From Strigamia acuminata (lineage: Eukaryota > Arthropoda > Chilopoda > Geophilomorpha > Linotaeniidae), in the NCBI GenBank assembly GCA_949358305.1, contig OX442321.1, positions 8,953,605 to 9,017,604 of the forward strand: DNA of 64,000 nt, given 5' to 3'. Both the position numbers and the translations under genes were made by a program. Positions 57,101 to 64,000 of this stretch are shown piece by piece. Position 1 is the first letter of the stretch; every line of letters begins with the position of its first letter. The notes below the pieces were generated by a model. The model was not told the DNA's origin and ran no database searches. It worked only from the letters and a program-made list of their open reading frames with translations.

Positions 57101-60100
57101 AGCAAGGTGCTGAGGTGATGAATACAAGTGGAAAGATGCGATTTAGATAACGCGACATTTTTCGCGCAAAGAAAATACATTTTCAGTTAAACTAATCTTT
57201 CCGAGCCAAATAAAGTGCAGCAGTTACGCATCAGTTATCGTTTTGCGGAATTACGCGTAATTTGTCTAAAACCGTTTACACAAAAAGAAAAAGCTGTTAA
57301 TACGCACTGAATTTCCTCCATTGTCTGTTATTACTCAATTAGCTGATGAGATTTAGTTTTCTGACGTAACCAGTTAACGTCAAAACAAAGCTGTTAAGAT
57401 GGACAACAAAAGATGGAAATTTCATTTTATAGGCCTATTAATCTTTTTCAATGTTATTAAAGCGCACTTTTAAGCAACTAATGCCTTCAACTTGTTTTTC
57501 CCCAATCAGAAATGATGCGCATGCCAAAAATCTTCGCTAATAACGAGCGAATTCTAATTTTTATCAAATTAGTCTGTTCTAAAATTTGCTTAAATACCGG
57601 GCTAATAATTAAGTCGGAAACAACAAGTTTGGGCAATTTTTCACAGCCACTGCAGGGTGGGTCACTCTATCCACAAGATTCAACTGAAGGGACCATTAAG
57701 AGACTAATAATTGGACGACGCAATTTGCTAAAGTGAGGGGGCTTCGAGTGATGGAGTAGAGGACGCTGCCTCTTCTTGTTATGAAGTTGGAAGCCTCAGT
57801 GGAATTACATTTAGCAAAAAAAAAGAAAGAAAAAAAGAAAGAAAAAGTCACGAGGTCTCGCACGGAGTGCAACATGGCACGAGATTATTTTCATATAGAG
57901 AAGATCATTAGGTGAAATTAAATTTAAATTTATGCCAACATTAAATAAATAACAAATGAAAATTAAATTATATTAAAGTGATATAATTAAAATTTTCATT
58001 CTACCAACGACAGAGATTTAGTTGTCACTTACATGTTACAGGGACAAATGGTTGTTGCAATTGCATTAACGCCTGCTGGTAGGTTGCCGCGTTGGGTTGA
58101 TAAACTGGCATCCCACTTTTGTCGACAGCAGGCCGTTTGTTGTAGGGCATCATGCCTGGAAAGGCCTGAAATGTGGATGCAAGACAAACAAGAGGTTATA
58201 GATGTCACGATCGAGTTTGAGATGCAGTTCATGGCAGCAACGGCACAGGGTCGTCTGTGGTGTGGTTGCCATGGCTTAAGTTTCAAGCATTTTTAATATT
58301 CTATTTAAGTTTTCTTGTAATATTGATCCGAGAATAAATTATTAAATTTTCATGTATCATGTCATCTTGATCAATTACCTTTAAAACTTTTTTGGAAATT
58401 AATTTAGAAAAATGAATTATCTTTTCTTTTTTCTTTTGCAGAAAATCTTCTGCCAGATGCATATTTTTAAAACATCCAGAAGAATATAAAAATATTGAAT
58501 AATGAAATTGTGATAATTATAAGCTTAATCAAAGAAATAATAATACCGTGCTGCCTCGAATAAACGCCGGGGCGGCGCACTGTGCAATAAACGAGTCCTG
58601 GCGCCTATTTGAACCCGGTGTTTATTCGAGGCAGTACGATAATAATAATTAATAATAATAATAATAATGATAATAATAATAATATTACACTGATAAGATG
58701 GTATATAAATAAGATCTTAAATTTAAAAATAGAAAATGTAAAATTAAATAAGTATAGTGCAACATCACATGACATGGAAATAATTTCAAAAAATAAATAA
58801 ATAAATAAAATCAGGGCAAGAATAATCTGGTTGCAAAATATATTTAAAAAAAAAATCATAATGAGATTCAAAATATTGTTTGTGTGGCGTGACAATTAAA
58901 GACTTTTTTTCTTTCCATCTCTTTTCGAAAGAAAAAAAAATCCATAAATTTAAAGTGCGGCTTGGCCTCGAGTTCCAAAAAAAGCTTAGGGTGCAGCATC
59001 ATCCCCATCATAGCCAGTGCTACAACCCAAATTGAAGAAAAAGAAAGGAAAAGGAAATAAAAGAAGAAAAGAAAAAATAAACACCGGTCATGCAGACACC
59101 CAGAGCTCTCGAGCCCCTCTCCTATTTAGTCAATTGTACAAAACGAAAAAAAAAGCACAAAGTTGAAAATTTTTCTATTTTTTAAAAGTAAAAACTAAAA
59201 AATGTGATGTAAGATGGAGAGAAGCGAGCGAGGCTGAGGTGGAACTGCATTTTGGGTACCTGATGTAGAAAAGAGAAAAAAAGCTCAGTGAAATATCATT
59301 TTTTACCTTTTTTTTTAGTTTATTTTTTGGGATAGAGAAAATTTAATTGATTTGTTTTTTTTTTTAAATATCAGATTTAAAAAATAAAACTGGGGTTTTT
59401 GAAATTTGAATTCGGATGATGGGAGATAGGATGTAATACAGAAAATTCAAAGTCATTAGTTAAGAAGAAAAAAAATATTAAAAATTAAAAATTAAAAAAA
59501 AAAAAAAATAGAATACACTGGACTATGCTAAAAAGCTTTACTACATGTTTACCAACAGCCCAAAACAACCAAAAATATTATGATATACGATTAATGGAAA
59601 ATATATAATTAATATGGACAAATAGGGTTTTAAAATATATTAAAACTTGTGGGAGAAGATTAAAATAGAAACAGTGGACGGATATCAAAATTTAAAAGTA
59701 TTTTCTTAATTAAATAAAAAAAAAAAAAAAAAATTGATGTCGTTCAACGTAAAAACAAAAAAAAGGTTGAAAGTTAAAATGTTTTAAATACCGGTAGTAC
59801 ACACTCAATGGGAAAGCGGAGGTGATTAAAGGGAATAAATATATAACAAAGGGATTTTTAGAAAGAGTAAGGAAATGTAATTTTAAGAAAAATAGTGGAA
59901 GAATTAAAACAAAATTAAAAAAAAGTTCAAATAAAAATGGTCAAAAAATTAGCCATCTCGGTCAATAGGTCATGTGACCTTGCAATATACCCTAGAAGCA
60001 AATAACTACCAACAGCTACATGCAAAAGCACTATTTGGCAAGTACCAGAACGAGGTCATCGGTAGGGTCACGGGGGCGCTTCTTGCCCATCAGTGTGTCG

Positions 60101-63067
60101 ACTGCTTGCGGCTTTAATTAGTATTGGCAGAGCACATGGTGGCATTGACCAATGAAATTTGCAGCAAGGTAGGTGGCAGCACATGACACAGCAAGCAGCA
60201 AGGCATTGTGGGTAAATAAAAATAAAAAACAGCGACCATTAAAAATGTGAAATGTTAATTTTTTTTCAATATGTCAATTTTAATTAAATAATTAATTATC
60301 CTTAATTTTGTCACTAAAAAGAAAAGAAAAGAAAGGTTAAATAAAAAAATACTTTATCCATTTGTTTCCACTCTAGTCCAATTAAAATGGCGACATGCAC
60401 TTATTATTATTTTTTTTTCTAAATCTCTCCACTAATTAAAAATCCTACTATGACACAATTAACTCTTATTGAAAAGAGCTGCTCAACTGTAAAATAAAAA
60501 AATAATAAAAATAATAATAAAAAAAAAATAATAATAATAAAATGGGGTTCACGCCTCAGCCTATTGAACGACACACATATAACCACGGTCTATTAGAAAA
60601 GCAGACTACCAACTTAAGTTGTTATGAAAAAGAAATCTTCACCATAATAGTGCAAAAATAAAAAGCAAAGGAAAGCAGTGGCAATTCTAGACTTTATCAC
60701 AGGACAAGGTAGCTAATGAAGCTGTTACTTTGTTAATTTTCAACAACTATGGCACATCAACTCGTCAATTTTACGGATTACCCACAGACACAAGCTCAAT
60801 TCTTCACTTTGAACTTAGAAAATTTACATACGATAAATAATTATTATTATTATTTCTATGTGACATAAACGACAACCAAATAACGTCAAACATGATGTTA
60901 CTTGTTTATATCTATACCTGGTTGATCCTTCCAATAGTCATACAGCTAGCTACGGTAAAGCCCAATGACCAATACTAGAATCACCACTGAGGATAGAGCC
61001 GTTCAGTAGGCCCAGGCGCATCCCACCACAAGCAAATGAGGTTAAACACATCTCCAGAGCAACAATAATAACTGGTAAAAAAAATGATGGTAGCCAAGAA
61101 TTACTAAGAATAATTGAAATAAATCAATAATAATAATAATAATCAGAATAATATAATCATAATAATAAATATAAATATAAATAAATAACCAATAAAGGCT
61201 GTAAGAATGTTATGTTAGCTAGAATTATAATAATAATAAAAAAGCTTTAGTTCCAAACCAATTTGACTGCATTTCATGCATTCAGTAAAGTTAAATAAAA
61301 TGCGGTTTTAATTTTGTAAAGGAAAAAACACAAGGGAAAGAAATAATGAGAAAAGGTTGGTTTTGAGGTAGAATAATTTTAAAAAAATATAATATATATA
61401 TAAAAGATATATCATATTTCATCCCCAATTTCATTTTTTTTTAAAAAAGATAGAATATGTTGTTTTGGAAAATAAATATTGGATTCGGAGGATGATGGAA
61501 ATATATATAAATAAACGGGGAATAGAATTACATCAGCACTCTATTGGTATTGTTTATAAAAAAAAATTTAAAAAACTGGGGAAATTTAGCATTTTTTTAA
61601 ATTTTATTTTATTTTATTTTTTTTTTAAAAAAGAAAAAGCTATTAAATTACTAAATAAATTAAAATTGTTTGTGTGAATTGATGTTTTTTGAATTTTTTC
61701 TTATAAATTAAAAAAAAAAACCAACGAAAGGAAAACAAATTAATTCGACATACAGTAAATAATTAGAAATATTTGCTTTCTTCTTTTCGCGGAATTATTT
61801 CTTAATAAACGATAACTGTTTGTTTTAAAGCTCAAATGTTATTTCACAAAACCTTCCAAAAACACGGATCAATTCCATTTCACTTTCGTCTGGTTCTTTT
61901 TCTTTTTAAATATAAAAAAAACTAATAGTAACAAATATTTAAATGAAAAAATTTTTTTTCTCCTGTGCCGTTCCTAAAAACAAACAAATTGTGATAATAA
62001 AAAAACAAAAAAACATATAACAGAACCCTCACAACACCTATAGCTGTGCCCACACGCTCTTTTCTCAATGTCAATCCACATTACACATAAATATTCAATT
62101 TCCAGCAATCATGAATTTAATTCAATTAGGGAATTAGTGCCTAAGAATCAAATTAAATGCCGCTTCTTATTTCTTTTCGCCAACATTTTATTTTACGTCT
62201 CAAAACTTCTTCGTCGCCAAATTTTTTTTTTAAAAAATGGAAAAGGATTTTGAAAAAGAAAAGAGAATAGAAAAGCTGATAAAAATAATAAAAAAATAAA
62301 ATAAAAATTATAATTCAGCAATATCATAGGCATAGGATTCAAAAAAGGGTAACACGAAAGAGATAGTCTACTTTAATTCATCTCTCTTTCGCAAGGTGGG
62401 ACCTCAACTCTAGAGAGCTGTGGGTGCAGCTGCAGGTGTGCGGGTGCTCAAGCAAAGGCGAGTTTAATCGACAAGAGAAGAAAATCTTTCAAAGGATGTC
62501 TTGCTCATATTTCCAACCAAGATATATTTAATTTTCTAGGAAATCGAATTTCGACTTATTCCAGTTATATTTGTAATAATTACACCCCGAGAAAATTGAT
62601 TTTCCATCCAAAACCCAATGGAAATATTAGAGCATGACTCAACCTCGATATTCTTCCAGTCCCAATAAAACCTAATTAAAATTAAAATTTTATATCAAGA
62701 AACCAGTGCTAGAAACGAAAAAAATAAAAACAAATAAAAATTAAAAAGTTAAAAAACAAATTAACTTTTTTGTTTCTATTCAGAAAAAATATTAAAATTG
62801 ATATAGAATTTTTGTTTAATTCGGGATTTGTGGTCCTACCATAGCAGCCGCATTAGCTCTACTTTGGGCAGCCTTTAACTGTGCTTGCAAATGTGGCGGG
62901 GGGTGAAAGTAACGGCACTGCTCCCGCGTGCATCTCCCTTTTATGAAATCCATACAGACCGTCACCATGCCATCGGCTGAGTCGACTGTCACGTGCTCTG
63001 GCGGGTGAGCGAAGCGGCATTCGTTTTCGGCACGCTTACAGTTGCCGCGTTGGAACTCACGGCATAC
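54179..63067 (-). CDS. mbl: Muscleblind, CCCH zinc-finger splicing regulator (5' exons outside window)
   Basis: Five coding exons in minus order: 62840-63067, 58033-58165, 56590-56675, 55768-55852 and 54179-54297 (stop), all in phase, give the last 216 residues. Exon 62840-63067 encodes the second tandem finger pair, [20 protein letters not shown](H) (CX7CX6CX3H) and [20 protein letters not shown] (CX7CX4CX3H), nearly identical to MBNL/Mbl. Exon 58033 gives the linker ([16 protein letters not shown] and [17 protein letters not shown]), diagnostic for muscleblind. The last two exons encode a further pair, [19 protein letters not shown] and [19 protein letters not shown]. Muscleblind binds YGCY RNA motifs and controls alternative splicing. 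The first finger pair must lie past 64 kb. Introns are 4,674, 1,357, 736 and 1,470 nt. Reading past the donor at 62839 would end at VGPQIPN and a stop, a possible short isoform. Confidence 0.93.
58544..58640. mobile_element. Mini-hairpin MITE in muscleblind intron
   Basis: TGCTGCCTCGAATAAACGCC at about 58549 is mirrored by GTGTTTATTCGAGGCAGTA ending at about 58636. The arms of about 25 bp differ at only two positions around a 41-nt centre. The whole element is about 95 bp and non-coding. Similar GCCTCGAATAAACGCC-type elements occur in many animal genomes, as far as I recall. Confidence 0.75.
60915..60942 (+). other. Segment resembling the 5' end of 18S rRNA
   Basis: TACCTGGTTGATCCTTCCAA and the following TAGTCATA match the universally conserved start of 18S rRNA (TACCTGGTTGATCCTGCCAG, TAGTCATA) at 26 of 28 positions. 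The match stops abruptly after that. It is too short to be a gene. It could be an inserted rRNA fragment or the head of an rRNA-derived repeat, lying antisense in a muscleblind intron. Confidence 0.6.
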
Positions 63068-64000
63068 CTGAAGGATCAGGAGGCAAGCAGAAGTTAGGAG
63101 AAAAAGATGCCAACAGAAATCACGACGACGTAACCACCGGGAAATGGAAAGGGACGGGAAGGGAAGGGAAGGGATTGGAACGGAACGGAACGGAACGGAA
63201 CGGAACGGAACGGGATGGGGAAGAAGAGGAAACAGGTATAGGGTACGCAAACTTAAGTGGAAAATCCTGCGAGAATTATTCTTTATACATTACTGAGCGC
63301 TTGATTGTATTTAACGGTATTACACGTCTCCCCTTCCCCTAAATTTCGTGACAAAACCAATTAAAATTGATTTTCCGTGTTTACTTGTCACATTATCACA
63401 GATTTTTTTTCTTTAATGTTAAGAGTCACCTCCCAAGAATAATTTTCAATAAAACAAAAGCCAAATAACTCCAATGTTTAAACAAAGGCATAAAACGATA
63501 AGAAAAATTCCACGGCATTCCACTGTTTGCGTTGCCTGGTGGCCAATTTCAAAGAAGATAATCAAGTGAACACGCACGTTTTCCTAAGCTTTTGAATACA
63601 CTTTAACTATTTTTATCAACGGCTGAGTTTAATGGAAAATAAAAATAAATAACAATAACAATAATAATAAAAAACGATACTGAAAACAAATCACTAAAAC
63701 ATCTTTGAAATTGACAACAACACCAAAAAAATCATAATAAAAGGGATAATAAACAAATAATAAAACAAAAAATGAAATAATAAAAACCATAGCAACTTTT
63801 TTCCAAACATTTGTTAAGCGCTACTTATCACTAGTTAAAAAGTGCTTACAGACTATAAGTCGGGAGTAGGAGTATACACAGGTAGAAAGGTAAGGGTATA
63901 AAAAAGGGATAAAAAACCGACGAAAATCCCAAAAAAAAAAATTTGCAGCCACACAGAGGGAGCCGGTGTCGCATGCCTGCCCCTGCCTGCGACGCCACCT
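63068..64000 (-). other. Muscleblind intron running off the window, with (GGAAC)n
   Basis: Upstream of the acceptor CTGATCCTTCAG at 63068 the intron continues to the window edge. A (GGAAC)7 microsatellite at 63177-63212 lies about 110 bp upstream of the acceptor. On the minus strand this is (GTTCC)n, a pyrimidine-rich run that could influence splicing. The final 60 bp are more GC-rich; no exon could be demonstrated there. Confidence 0.6.

Larger units (their letters stand above)
58166..62839 (-). other. 4.7-kb intron of muscleblind
   Basis: Donor GTAGGA (62834-62839) and acceptor TTTCAG (58166-58171). The intron contains a hairpin MITE at 58.5 kb, a block resembling the 5' end of 18S rRNA at 60.9 kb and many A/T microsatellites. 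No other coding exon with flanking splice sites was recognised, but small alternative exons cannot be excluded. Confidence 0.8.

Overview
The window is arthropod nuclear DNA, AT-rich and full of microsatellites. Chitin-binding and chitin-deacetylase genes and a muscleblind gene point to an arthropod. The compact introns (54-70 nt in several genes) and the poly-A/poly-T style of the spacers would suit a branchiopod crustacean such as Daphnia, but that is an inference from style and not an identification.

Layout. 1-17.4 kb is non-coding, with no gene I can support. It holds simple repeats, a pair of inverted MITE-like copies (7.3 and 8.8 kb), a CCGAATC minisatellite bounded by inverted arms (12.2-13.0 kb) and a perfect-stem hairpin (16.8 kb). 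17.5-19.8 kb has two intact compact plus-strand genes: NDUFA2 (94 aa, 3 exons) and an RSRC1/SRrp53-like SR protein (300 aa, 6 exons). 19.8-37.7 kb is a mobile-element and gene-decay zone. It contains a hAT-like MITE, a partial copy of a cuticular chitin-binding gene, a 1,528 bp almost perfect palindromic element with TA target sites, a chitin deacetylase pseudogene with at least four lesions, a 412 bp palindromic mariner derivative, a 22-bp minisatellite, small Ala/Cys-rich genes, unassigned spliced minus-strand exons, fragments of a DEAH helicase, an endonuclease and IFT80, and one intact minus-strand CPAP1/CBM14 gene (442 aa, 5 exons). The zone ends in a very young 2,038 bp LTR element that carries only a Copia-type gag.

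37.7-46.3 kb is gene-free spacer with simple repeats. 46.3-54.18 kb is very AT-rich and probably holds the long 3' UTR of muscleblind. 54.18-63.07 kb carries five coding exons of muscleblind (mbl) on the minus strand. The first pair of zinc fingers must lie beyond the right edge of the window. The last two exons encode an additional third zinc-finger pair.

The strongest candidates for something new are the gag-only LTR element with identical LTRs and an internal A tract, the two unrelated palindromic DNA transposons lying within 5 kb of each other, and the third zinc-finger pair of muscleblind. All exon structures were derived by hand from splice motifs and reading phase; no search or alignment program was run.
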